The notes under the pieces were generated by a model. It was not told the DNA's origin and did no database searches. It saw only the letters and a list, made by a program, of their open reading frames with translations. From positions 1 through 18,508 of the forward strand of contig JAEZQS010000004.1 in the NCBI GenBank assembly GCA_023412995.1: a DNA stretch of 18,508 nucleotides, written 5' to 3'. Positions 7,695-13,898 of the stretch are shown here, piece after piece. The DNA comes from Pseudomonadota bacterium. Its GTDB lineage: Bacteria; Pseudomonadota; Gammaproteobacteria; Xanthomonadales; Rhodanobacteraceae. Each line of letters starts with the position of its first letter. Position 1 is the stretch's first letter. The position numbers were made by a program, and so were the translations under genes.

Positions 7695-9080
7695 ATGGCA
7701 GACGCCGAGTTCCTGTCACGCGTCCAGTTCGGCTTCGTGATGTCGTTCCACATCCTGTTCCCGGCCTTCACGATCGGCCTCTCGTGGTGGCTGGTGTTCC
7801 TCGAAGCCGGCTGGCTGAAGCGGCGCGAGCAGCGCCTGATCGATCTCTACTTCTTCTGGCTGCGCATCTTTGCCGTGTCCTTCGCCATGGGCGTGGTGTC
7901 GGGCATCGTGATGAGCTTCCAGTTCGGCACCAACTGGTCGCGCTTCTCGGTCGCCACCGGCAACGTGATCGGGCCGCTGCTCGGCTACGAGGTGCTGACC
8001 GCGTTCTTCCTCGAGGCGACCTTCCTCGGCGTCATGCTGTTCGGCTGGCGCCGCGTCAGCGAGCGCATGCATTTCATCGCCACGCTGATGGTTGCCTGCG
8101 GCACGCTGGTGTCGACCTTCTGGATCATCTCCGCCAACAGCTGGATGCAGACGCCGGCCGGGCATGAACTGCGCGATGGCGTGTTCTTCCCGGTGGACTG
8201 GTGGGCGGTGATCTTCAACCCCTCCTTCTGGACGCGCCTGCCGCACATGGTGCTGGCGGCCTTCCTGACCACCGCGATGGTGGTCGGCGGCGTCGCCGCG
8301 CATTACCTCCTGCGTGGGCGCCACCCCGGCGAAGCGCGCGTGATGCTGCGCTGCGCGCTCGCGTTCGTCGCGATCGCGGCCCCGGTGCAGGTGATCGTCG
8401 GCGACCTGCACGGGCTTGCCGTGCGCGAGTACCAGCCGGCCAAGCTGGCGGCGATCGAGGCGCGCTGGGAGACGGCGCGCGGCGTGCCGCTGACCCTGTT
8501 CGCCATTCCCGACGGGGAAACCGGGACCAACCGCTACGCCATCGACGTGCCGCGCCTGGGCAGCCTGATCCTCACCCATGAGTGGAACGGCGAGGTGAAG
8601 GGCCTCAAGGATTTCCCGGCCGACGAGCGTCCGCCCATGAAGCCACCGTTTTATGCCTTCCGCGTAATGGTCGGGCTGGGCCTGCTGATGCTGGCGCTGG
8701 CCGGCATCGGTCTCTGGCGCTGGTGGCGCGGCACGCTGTTCGAGGCACGCTGGTACCTGCACGCCTGGCGCCTTCTGGCGCCAGCCGGGTTCGTCGCGGT
8801 GCTGGCGGGCTGGTACACCGCCGAGATCGGGCGCCAGCCATGGGTCGTGTACGGCCTGATGCGCACGGCCGATGCCTTCAGCAGCAACGTCGCCGCCGGC
8901 AGCGTGCTCGCCTCGCTGATCACCTTCATCGTCGTCTACGCCATCGTGTTCGGCTTCGGCACGCGCTATCTCTTCAAGCTGGTGCGCACCGGCCCCACCG
9001 CGGCGCCGCCGCGCGGTACCCCGGAGCAGACCCCGGCACGGCCGCTGTCCGCCGCCGACCGCGAAGGAGCGCGCCCATGA
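7695..9080 (+). CDS. cydA: Cytochrome bd-type quinol oxidase subunit I (CydA/CioA, short Q-loop)
   Basis: Subunit I of a heme-based terminal oxidase in the inner membrane: it oxidises quinol and reduces oxygen to water. The 461-residue product has about nine hydrophobic segments. Heme ligands are visible by alignment with E. coli CydA: H19 and H184, with M325 in FRVMVGLG. E99 and E107 (GYEVLTAFFLEATF) are the conserved acidic pair. The quinol loop has K250 and E255 in KLAAIEARWET. The product is about 60 residues shorter than the E. coli protein (522) because the C-terminal half of the Q-loop is missing, which places it with the S-type, CIO-like enzymes of Pseudomonas. GRQPWVVYGLMRT is conserved. 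AGGGAG about ten bases upstream supports the ATG. The stop overlaps the cydB start by four bases. Cyanide insensitivity is inferred, not shown. Confidence 0.96.
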   Translation: MADAEFLSRVQFGFVMSFHILFPAFTIGLSWWLVFLEAGWLKRREQRLIDLYFFWLRIFAVSFAMGVVSGIVMSFQFGTNWSRFSVATGNVIGPLLGYEVLTAFFLEATFLGVMLFGWRRVSERMHFIATLMVACGTLVSTFWIISANSWMQTPAGHELRDGVFFPVDWWAVIFNPSFWTRLPHMVLAAFLTTAMVVGGVAAHYLLRGRHPGEARVMLRCALAFVAIAAPVQVIVGDLHGLAVREYQPAKLAAIEARWETARGVPLTLFAIPDGETGTNRYAIDVPRLGSLILTHEWNGEVKGLKDFPADERPPMKPPFYAFRVMVGLGLLMLALAGIGLWRWWRGTLFEARWYLHAWRLLAPAGFVAVLAGWYTAEIGRQPWVVYGLMRTADAFSSNVAAGSVLASLITFIVVYAIVFGFGTRYLFKLVRTGPTAAPPRGTPEQTPARPLSAADREGARP

Positions 9081-10087
9081 CCGTCGCGAACGTGCTGCCG
9101 GTGGTGTGGTTCTTCATCATCGGCTTCGGCGTGATGATGTACGTGCTGCTCGACGGCTTCGTGCTCGGCATCGGCGTGCTGGCGCCGTTCGCCGACGACG
9201 AGGACCAGCGCGATCTGATGATGAACACCGCCGCGCCCATCTGGGACGGCAACGAAACCTGGCTGGTGCTCGGCGGCGCCGGCCTGTTCGCCGCGTTTCC
9301 GCGCGCCTACGCCATCGTGCTGTCGTCGTTGTACGTGCCGGTCCTGTTGATGCTGGTGGCGCTGATCTTCCGCGGCGTCGCCTTCGAGTTCCGCTTCAAG
9401 GCCGAGCGCGCACGGCGTTTCTGGGGGATCGCCTTCACCGTGGGCTCGATCGTCACCGCGTTCTCGCAGGGCGTCATCCTCGGCGCGCTGGTGGAAGGCA
9501 TGCCGCTCACCGGCGGCAAGTACCTTTCGGGCGCATTCGCCTGGTTCAGCCCGTTCTCGATGCTGACCGGCGTCGCCCTCGTCTTCGGCTACGCCCTGCT
9601 CGGCGCCACCTGGCTGGTGCTCAAGACCGACGCCCGTCCGCAGCGCATCGCCTTCGACCTCACTCGCCCGCTGATGATGGCCGTGATCGCCTTCATGGCG
9701 CTGGTCAGCGCGTGGCTGCCCTTCGTCAACGACGCCCTGATGCAACGCTGGTTCACCTGGCCCAACATCCTCTACCTGTCCCCCGTGCCCGTGCTGACCG
9801 CGCTGGTCGCCGTGCTGCTGTGGCGCGCGGTGCTGAAGGATCGCGAGCTCGCCCCGTTCGTCCTCGCGCTCTCCTTCTTTGGCCTGGGTTTCATCGGCCT
9901 CGTCGCCGGCATCTGGCCCAACATCGTCCCACCCGACATGACCCTCTGGGACGCCGCGGCCCCGCCGAGCAGCCAGGGCTTCATGCTCGTTGGAACCGCC
10001 ATCATGATTCCCACCGTCCTCGCCTATACCGCCTACTCGTATCGCGTGTTCCGCGGCAAGGTGAAGGCGGGAGAGGGATATCACTGA
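9077..10087 (+). CDS. cydB: Cytochrome bd-type quinol oxidase subunit II (CydB/CioB)
   Basis: The partner subunit of CydA in the membrane oxidase; the 336-residue product has about eight transmembrane helices. Family hallmarks are LLDGFVLGIG (24-33, with D26), the PIWDGNETWLV block (54-64, with W56, D57, E60) and FRGVAFEFRFK (98-108). Start choice is clear: ATG overlaps the cydA stop in an ATGA, with AAGGAG seven bases before it, so the two are translationally coupled. The frame is open 165 codons upstream inside cydA, which is a shadow. No small third subunit (CydX or a DUF2474-type peptide) follows; the next 100 bases hold palindromes. It lies directly before the cassette island. Confidence 0.96.
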   Translation: MTVANVLPVVWFFIIGFGVMMYVLLDGFVLGIGVLAPFADDEDQRDLMMNTAAPIWDGNETWLVLGGAGLFAAFPRAYAIVLSSLYVPVLLMLVALIFRGVAFEFRFKAERARRFWGIAFTVGSIVTAFSQGVILGALVEGMPLTGGKYLSGAFAWFSPFSMLTGVALVFGYALLGATWLVLKTDARPQRIAFDLTRPLMMAVIAFMALVSAWLPFVNDALMQRWFTWPNILYLSPVPVLTALVAVLLWRAVLKDRELAPFVLALSFFGLGFIGLVAGIWPNIVPPDMTLWDAAAPPSSQGFMLVGTAIMIPTVLAYTAYSYRVFRGKVKAGEGYH

Positions 10088-10112
10088 GAACCCGACAAGG
10101 CGGCGATCTGAT

Positions 10113-10152
10113 CTCCTGCAGGAGCCGGCTTCAGCCGCGACCGGGCGCCCGG
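10113..10152. repeat. REP-like triple palindrome after cydB
   Basis: Three palindromic units stand in a row: CTCCTGCAGGAG (10113-10124), GGCTTCAGCC (10127-10136) and CCGGGCGCCCGG (10141-10152). The GGAGCCGGCTTCAGCC core resembles a dispersed repeat common in pseudomonads and xanthomonads. It may also end or stabilise the cydAB transcript, though there is no T tract. Confidence 0.5.
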
Positions 10153-10442
10153 ATACACCACACCGACGCCGACAACGCTCGCCGCACGCCTTCTTCCCAG
10201 TCGCCCGGTATCCACCGCCCGCGCCGTAACGGCCCTCTCGAACGCTTGCCGCCACCCGTATCCGGTGAGAGGATCAGGCGAGGGTCATTGCGGGTTCCGG
10301 GGGGAAGGCTGCGGGGTTGCGCTGCGGGAATAGCGGCGAAGCTTGGGGGAGTCGTTGATTCGTGTGCGGGAATCCAGGCGAAAGCCTGTAGGCGGCCGTG
10401 GTTACGCTGCGGGATTACATCCCGGTTGTCGGTCGAATTGAA
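10153..10442. other. Non-coding stretch between cydB and the cassette array
   Basis: About 290 bases with no supported gene and no recognisable integrase remnant on either strand. It holds two small hairpins near its right end: CAGGC-GAAA-GCCTG (10375-10388) and CGGGAT-TAC-ATCCCG (10410-10424). If the array once had an attI and integrase, this is where they would have been, but nothing legible remains. Confidence 0.5.
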
Positions 10443-10449
10443 GTTAGCT
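10443..10449 (+). other. Integron core site (GTTAGCT) before the first cassette: attI or attC remnant
   Basis: GTTAGCT fits the GTTRRRY core consensus and is identical to the R' of the attC at 10834-10893. It lies three bases before the first cassette ATG, as is usual in integrons. No R'' partner was found at attC distance upstream, so this may be an attI core or a truncated attC. Confidence 0.55.
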
Positions 10450-10452
10450 GCA

Positions 10453-10839
10453 ATGGATGCTCACACAGTAATTGCACGAAACCACCCGTGGTCTGGCGAA
10501 TTTGACGAGGCATCGTTTAGGGCGTGCCTGTACGAAGATGCGACGTGGTCGCAAGATGAGTACTGGAAGGTGGAGTGGGCGCTGTTTCAGCTTATCAGCG
10601 TCGGCGGCTCAGATGCAGAGTTGCGCTCGCGGGAATTTCGCCTCTTCAGCGCTACCTTCAGCCTCTTCGCTGCTCACTTCAATCCGAATGACATCTATAC
10701 AATCCAAAACCTCGCAACCGAAAGCCTTCACGAAACTATCGAGCGATTTCAATTGGTCTTTGAGGGATTCGTCGCTGGCGAGATGCCTGATCTTGGAGAC
10801 TTCAATGAGCGAAATCCATTGCTGTCCGCTGGCAGCTAA
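10453..10839 (+). CDS. Cassette-encoded protein, probable Imm41-like immunity protein
   Basis: The 128-residue cytoplasmic protein has no signal peptide. It is mostly helical and rich in aromatic residues: ARNHPWSGEFDE (8-19), a YWKVEWALFQL helix, FRLFSATFSLFAAHFNPND near 72-90 and ERFQLVFEGFVAGEMPD near the C terminus. From memory this resembles the Imm41 family of polymorphic-toxin immunity proteins, but the match is recalled, not searched. No toxin gene lies nearby, so if the assignment holds it is an orphan. The ATG is three bases after an integron core site with no clear Shine-Dalgarno; the TAA lies inside the R'' of the attC. Base composition is lower in G+C than the neighbours (25 of 60 at 10681-10740). 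Confidence 0.72.
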   Translation: MDAHTVIARNHPWSGEFDEASFRACLYEDATWSQDEYWKVEWALFQLISVGGSDAELRSREFRLFSATFSLFAAHFNPNDIYTIQNLATESLHETIERFQLVFEGFVAGEMPDLGDFNERNPLLSAGS

Positions 10840-10893
10840 CAATTCATTCAAGCCGACGCCGCTTCGCGGCGCGGCTTAATTCAAGTGTTAGCT
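10834..10893 (+). other. attC recombination site (intact)
   Basis: This 60-bp site has R'' AGCTAAC (10834-10840) and R' GTTAGCT (10887-10893), a perfect 7-bp inverted pair. Between them is a near-symmetrical stem, with AAGCCG and CGCCGC on the left and GCGGCG and CGGCTT on the right, closed by a TTC loop and carrying an unpaired A, as expected for a folded attC bottom strand. The stop codon of the preceding cassette gene sits in R''. Layout and spacing match chromosomal integrons of xanthomonads and pseudomonads. Confidence 0.92.
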
Positions 10894-10930
10894 GGCCAAA
10901 GCATTTCGTTCCAATCTGGGGAGGAATCGA

Positions 10931-11350
10931 ATGAACACACCTGCTTGGTTCAAAGTTGTCGCAGTCTTGGCGTTGCTTTGGAATCTGCTCGGCTGTCTTG
11001 CATTCCTCTCTGACCTTCTTCTTTCGCCAGAAGACCTGGCCAAGCTTCCCGAGGCGCAACAAGCGCTCTACGCCGCACGTCCTGGCTGGGCGGTTGCAGC
11101 GACAGCAATTGCGGTGTTCGGCGGGGCTCTGGGTTCCATTGGCCTCCTGCTGGGCAAGAAGTGGACGCTCCCTGTTTTTGTCCTCTCCCTGCTCGGCATT
11201 CTGGCTCAGGATTTTGGCCTCTTTGTGCTGGCAGACGGAGCGAGCTTGGCTGGTCCTGTTGCTATCGTCATGCAAGCGGTAGTGCTTGCCGTTGGCATCG
11301 GTCTCGTCCTGCTCAGCCGCAAAGGAATCGCACGCGGTTGGCTGGTGTAA
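10931..11350 (+). CDS. Cassette-encoded four-helix membrane protein
   Basis: The 139-residue inner-membrane protein has four hydrophobic helices at about 6-26, 53-74, 79-100 and 106-128. A short soluble loop, LSPEDLAKLPEAQQALYAARP, runs between the first two. Similar small proteins occur often in integron cassettes and are sometimes labelled sugar transporter on weak grounds; no transport motif is visible and no function should be assumed. The ATG is supported by GGGGAGGA five bases upstream. The gene is bracketed by an intact attC (ending 10893) and a decayed one (starting 11358), which defines it as the second cassette. Translation independent of upstream genes is likely because it has its own good ribosome binding site. 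Confidence 0.82.
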   Translation: MNTPAWFKVVAVLALLWNLLGCLAFLSDLLLSPEDLAKLPEAQQALYAARPGWAVAATAIAVFGGALGSIGLLLGKKWTLPVFVLSLLGILAQDFGLFVLADGASLAGPVAIVMQAVVLAVGIGLVLLSRKGIARGWLV

Positions 11351-11357
11351 CGCGGCC

Positions 11358-11409
11358 AGCTAACAAATCATTCAAGCCGAAGCCGCTTCGCGGCTCGGCT
11401 TGGTTATGG
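11358..11409 (+). other. attC recombination site, right end decayed
   Basis: R'' AGCTAAC (11358-11364) and the central stem (AAGCCGAAGCCGC, TTC, GCGGCTCGGCTT) closely match the first attC. The right side is shortened: GGCTT runs into GTTATGG (11403-11409) without the TAATTCAAGT spacer, and GTTATGG departs from GTTRRRY. It marks the right boundary of the array and is probably a poor recombination substrate. Confidence 0.78.
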
Positions 11410-11423
11410 TGAATACACGACGT

Positions 11424-11521
11424 CCCGTCCCGACGGGCCTGTGCGATCCGGTGTGTTCGCTCTGGAACACGACCCGGATTGAAGGAGGGCAGGTGATCGC
11501 GGGAGCGCCAGCGCTGCGCTC
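11424..11521. terminator. Hairpin cluster between the cassette array and pepQ
   Basis: Three hairpins: CCCGTCCCGACGGG (11424-11437); a longer imperfect one pairing ATCCGG (11446-11451) and GTGTTC (11453-11458) with GAACAC (11465-11470) and CCGGAT (11474-11479); and GAGCGC/GCGCTC (11503-11508, 11516-11521). They lie 3' of pepQ (minus strand) and could end its transcript. None has a T tract, so factor-independent termination is uncertain. Confidence 0.3.
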
Positions 11522-11569
11522 GTGACATCCTGTCCACACGGCGGCGCGTCGGCGATTCCCCCGGCGGCC

Positions 11570-12904
11570 TCAGCGCACCTCCGCAAACGCCGCCCGCGTG
11601 AGGTTCTCCGGCTCGCCTTCCGTGCACACCACGTCGTCCTCGATGCGGACGCCGCCGTAGCGGCGGAAACGGTCCACCTTGTCCCAGTCGACCGACTTGC
11701 CCGCCGGCTTCTCCTTCAGTTCGGCCAGCAGCATGTCGATGAAATAGAGGCCGGGTTCGATCGTCACCACCATGCCGGGCTCGAGCGTGCGCGTCATGCG
11801 CAGGTAGGGATGGCCGGGAGGGCGCGGGATCGTGCCGCCGGTTTCGCTGGCCTGGAAGCCGGCGACGTCGTGCACCTGCAGCCCGATCGGATGGCCGAGG
11901 CCATGCGGGAAGAACGTCGAGGTGACGCCCGATTCCACCGCGCTTTCCGGCAGCATGCGCACGAAGCCGTGCTCGTGCAGGATTTCCGCCAGCACGTGGT
12001 GGGCGTGGATGTGCAGCTCCGGGTAGGGCTGGCCGGCACGCACGCGGTTGCAGAATCCGCGCTGGGCGCCGTCCACCGCATCGATCAGCTCCTGGAACTC
12101 GCCGCCGCCGGGCCCGGCATACGTGCGCGTGATGTCGCTGGCGTAGCCGTGGAAGCTGGCGCCGGCGTCGATCAGGAACGAATGGCGCTGCGACGGTGGC
12201 GCGTGCTGCAGGTCGGTGTAGTGCAGCACCGCGCCATGCTCGTTGAGCGCGACGATGTTGTCGTAGGGCAGCTCGTCGCCGAGCTGGCGCGTGGCCGCGA
12301 TGTAGGCGACGTTGATCGCGAATTCCGAATCGCCGGCCTGGAACGCCGCGGCTGCAGCGCGGTGGCCGCGCGCGCCGATGCGGCTGGCGACGCGCATCAT
12401 GGCCAGCTCGTAAGGCGTCTTGTACGAGCGCTGGTAGTGCAGGTAATCGAGCAGCGCCGGCGGGTTGTCGGGCACGAAGCCGTCCAGCGCCGCGCCCGGT
12501 TCGCCGACGATCGCACAGGCGGCGCTTTCGGCCGGCAGCTGCGCACGCGCATCGCTCGCCTCGTGGATGATGCGGATGTCGAACTGCTCCACCCAGTACC
12601 CGGCCGGCGCATCCGGCACCACGTGCCAGTAGTCGCTTGGCTGCAGGTAGACCAGGCGCGGCTTCTCGCCAGGCGTGAACACCAGCCATGAGCCGGGTGC
12701 GCGCGTCACCGGCAACCAGTGCTTGAAGTGCGGATTGACCGCGAAGGGATAGGGCCGGTCGTCCTGGAACTGCATCGCGGGCTGCCCTGCGGCGATCACC
12801 AGGTGCTCGCGTCCGGCGAGGGCCAGCGCATGCGTGGCGCGCGCCTTCATCGTTTCGATGTGCGCGGCGAACAGCGGATGCAGGTCGGGATGCTTGATGT
12901 CCAT
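11570..12904 (-). CDS. pepQ: Xaa-Pro dipeptidase / prolidase (PepQ), M24B family
   Basis: This cytoplasmic di-metal enzyme hydrolyses Xaa-Pro dipeptides. The 444-residue length nearly equals E. coli PepQ (443), and many blocks are shared: DDRPYPFAVNPHFKHWLPVT near 48-67, DYLHYQRSYKTPYELAMMR near 153-171 and NIVALNEHGAVLHYT near 216-230. Metal ligands are D246 (LIDAG), D257 (YASDITRT), H338 (HGLGH), E383 (TIEPGLYFID) and E422 (IRIED). The ATG has AGGAG seven bases upstream. The DUF3016 gene lies 183 bases upstream on the same strand, probably a separate unit. It has a paralogue in the window (pepP) but is of the dipeptidase type, as shown by its N-terminal domain. The cassette array lies on its 3' side. 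Confidence 0.96.
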   Translation of the reverse strand: MDIKHPDLHPLFAAHIETMKARATHALALAGREHLVIAAGQPAMQFQDDRPYPFAVNPHFKHWLPVTRAPGSWLVFTPGEKPRLVYLQPSDYWHVVPDAPAGYWVEQFDIRIIHEASDARAQLPAESAACAIVGEPGAALDGFVPDNPPALLDYLHYQRSYKTPYELAMMRVASRIGARGHRAAAAAFQAGDSEFAINVAYIAATRQLGDELPYDNIVALNEHGAVLHYTDLQHAPPSQRHSFLIDAGASFHGYASDITRTYAGPGGGEFQELIDAVDGAQRGFCNRVRAGQPYPELHIHAHHVLAEILHEHGFVRMLPESAVESGVTSTFFPHGLGHPIGLQVHDVAGFQASETGGTIPRPPGHPYLRMTRTLEPGMVVTIEPGLYFIDMLLAELKEKPAGKSVDWDKVDRFRRYGGVRIEDDVVCTEGEPENLTRAAFAEVR

Positions 12905-13087
12905 GCGCGGCTCCTGGAGGGAACGTCATTGTGCCGCGCGCGCCCGCGCCGGCAAACCTGCAGGCGGGACGCGCGGAGCGCGGCCGGCGTCACGCGAGGC
13001 GTGTGTGCAGGGTGATGCCGTCCGGCCTGCAGCTTCCGGGCTGCTTCGACACCTGACCGCATCCCGCCGCCTGGCGGCGCTCGCCCG

Positions 13088-13642
13088 TCAGCGGCGGGCG
13101 TTGCTGCCGTCGGCGGCGTCGAACTCGCGCCGCAGCCAGTCGTCCAGCAGGCGCTTCTCGTACCGCAGCGGATCGTTGCGGTTGATCGTGCCACGGTCGA
13201 GGAAGGCGGGATCGTGCAGCTCGCGCGTGCCTTCACGCAGCACGTTGCCGCCGGCATCGCGCAGGACGAAGGAAAGCGTGATGTGCGGTGGATAGAGGCG
13301 CTTCACCACGCGCACCTCGTCGAGTGGCGGCCGTCGCCACGGCTCGACGCTGCCGGCGCGCTTGACGTCGCTGATCGTGACCTCCAGCCGCTCGCCCTCC
13401 GGCAGCATCCTGCCGGCACGCGCGGCGAGGTGGCGGGCGAGCGGCACCAGCCATTCCTCCGGCTGCTGTGGCCGCATGCCGGCGTTGGGCCCGGCCTCGG
13501 CGAATCCGGCCGGATCGGTCCAGTGCACGCTCACGCGTCCTTCGTCGATGCCTTGCGCGACGCCCGCGAAGGGCAGCAGCGCCAGCACGAGCCCGATTGC
13601 GACGTGCCGGGCTGCCTGCCATCGGATCAGTGGATGTGCCAT
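13088..13642 (-). CDS. DUF3016 domain exported protein
   Basis: The 184-residue protein has a signal peptide (basic start, hydrophobic 14-25, likely cut after VA at 28-29). The mature part fits DUF3016: an opening VSVHWTDPAGFAEA strand, a LAARAGRMLPEGERLEVTISDVKRAG block near 72-97, an RV...YPPHITLSFVLRD segment and a closing LRYEKRLLDDWLRREF helix. It is presumably periplasmic. The biochemical role of the family is unknown. GGAG eight bases before the ATG supports the start. It is divergent from the glycosyltransferase gene. A stem-loop (CGCCCG/CGGGCG, 13082-13100) overlaps the stop codon and may act in 3' end formation. Confidence 0.85.
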   Translation of the reverse strand: MAHPLIRWQAARHVAIGLVLALLPFAGVAQGIDEGRVSVHWTDPAGFAEAGPNAGMRPQQPEEWLVPLARHLAARAGRMLPEGERLEVTISDVKRAGSVEPWRRPPLDEVRVVKRLYPPHITLSFVLRDAGGNVLREGTRELHDPAFLDRGTINRNDPLRYEKRLLDDWLRREFDAADGSNARR

Positions 13643-13898
13643 GTGCTCGCTCCAGCTGCGCGCCTTGCAGGGAACTGGCCCCGCCGCGCCGTCCTTTCAA
13701 GACGCTGCAGCAGGCGCTGCCGTCGCGGGCCGGAGCCCGCCATTGGCGGCGTCCGGTCGGTTGCGGCGGACGCGGCAGCGCGGGACGACGAACCGTTTTC
13801 GCCGCGCGCGTCATTTTTTTGCCGATACGCCACGGGAGCCGTGCGCGCGGCATCGCTGGTCGCACGCGGAAGGGTACGCTTCTTGCTTCGCCGCGGGC

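Noticed and set aside
10153..10442. Integrase (intI) remnant to the left of the array
   Set aside because: No tyrosine-recombinase motif could be read in any frame on either strand.
10609..11275. Minus-strand frames at 10609-10851 and 10844-11275 within the cassettes
   Set aside because: They cross the attC site or oppose genes with better starts; cassette genes normally run in the same direction as those chosen.
11522..12691. 389-residue plus-strand frame opposite pepQ
   Set aside because: Antisense shadow; pepQ matches its family along its full length.
13814..13820. Run of seven T as a terminator
   Set aside because: No gene ends just before it on the plus strand, and the preceding GC-rich bases do not form a convincing hairpin.
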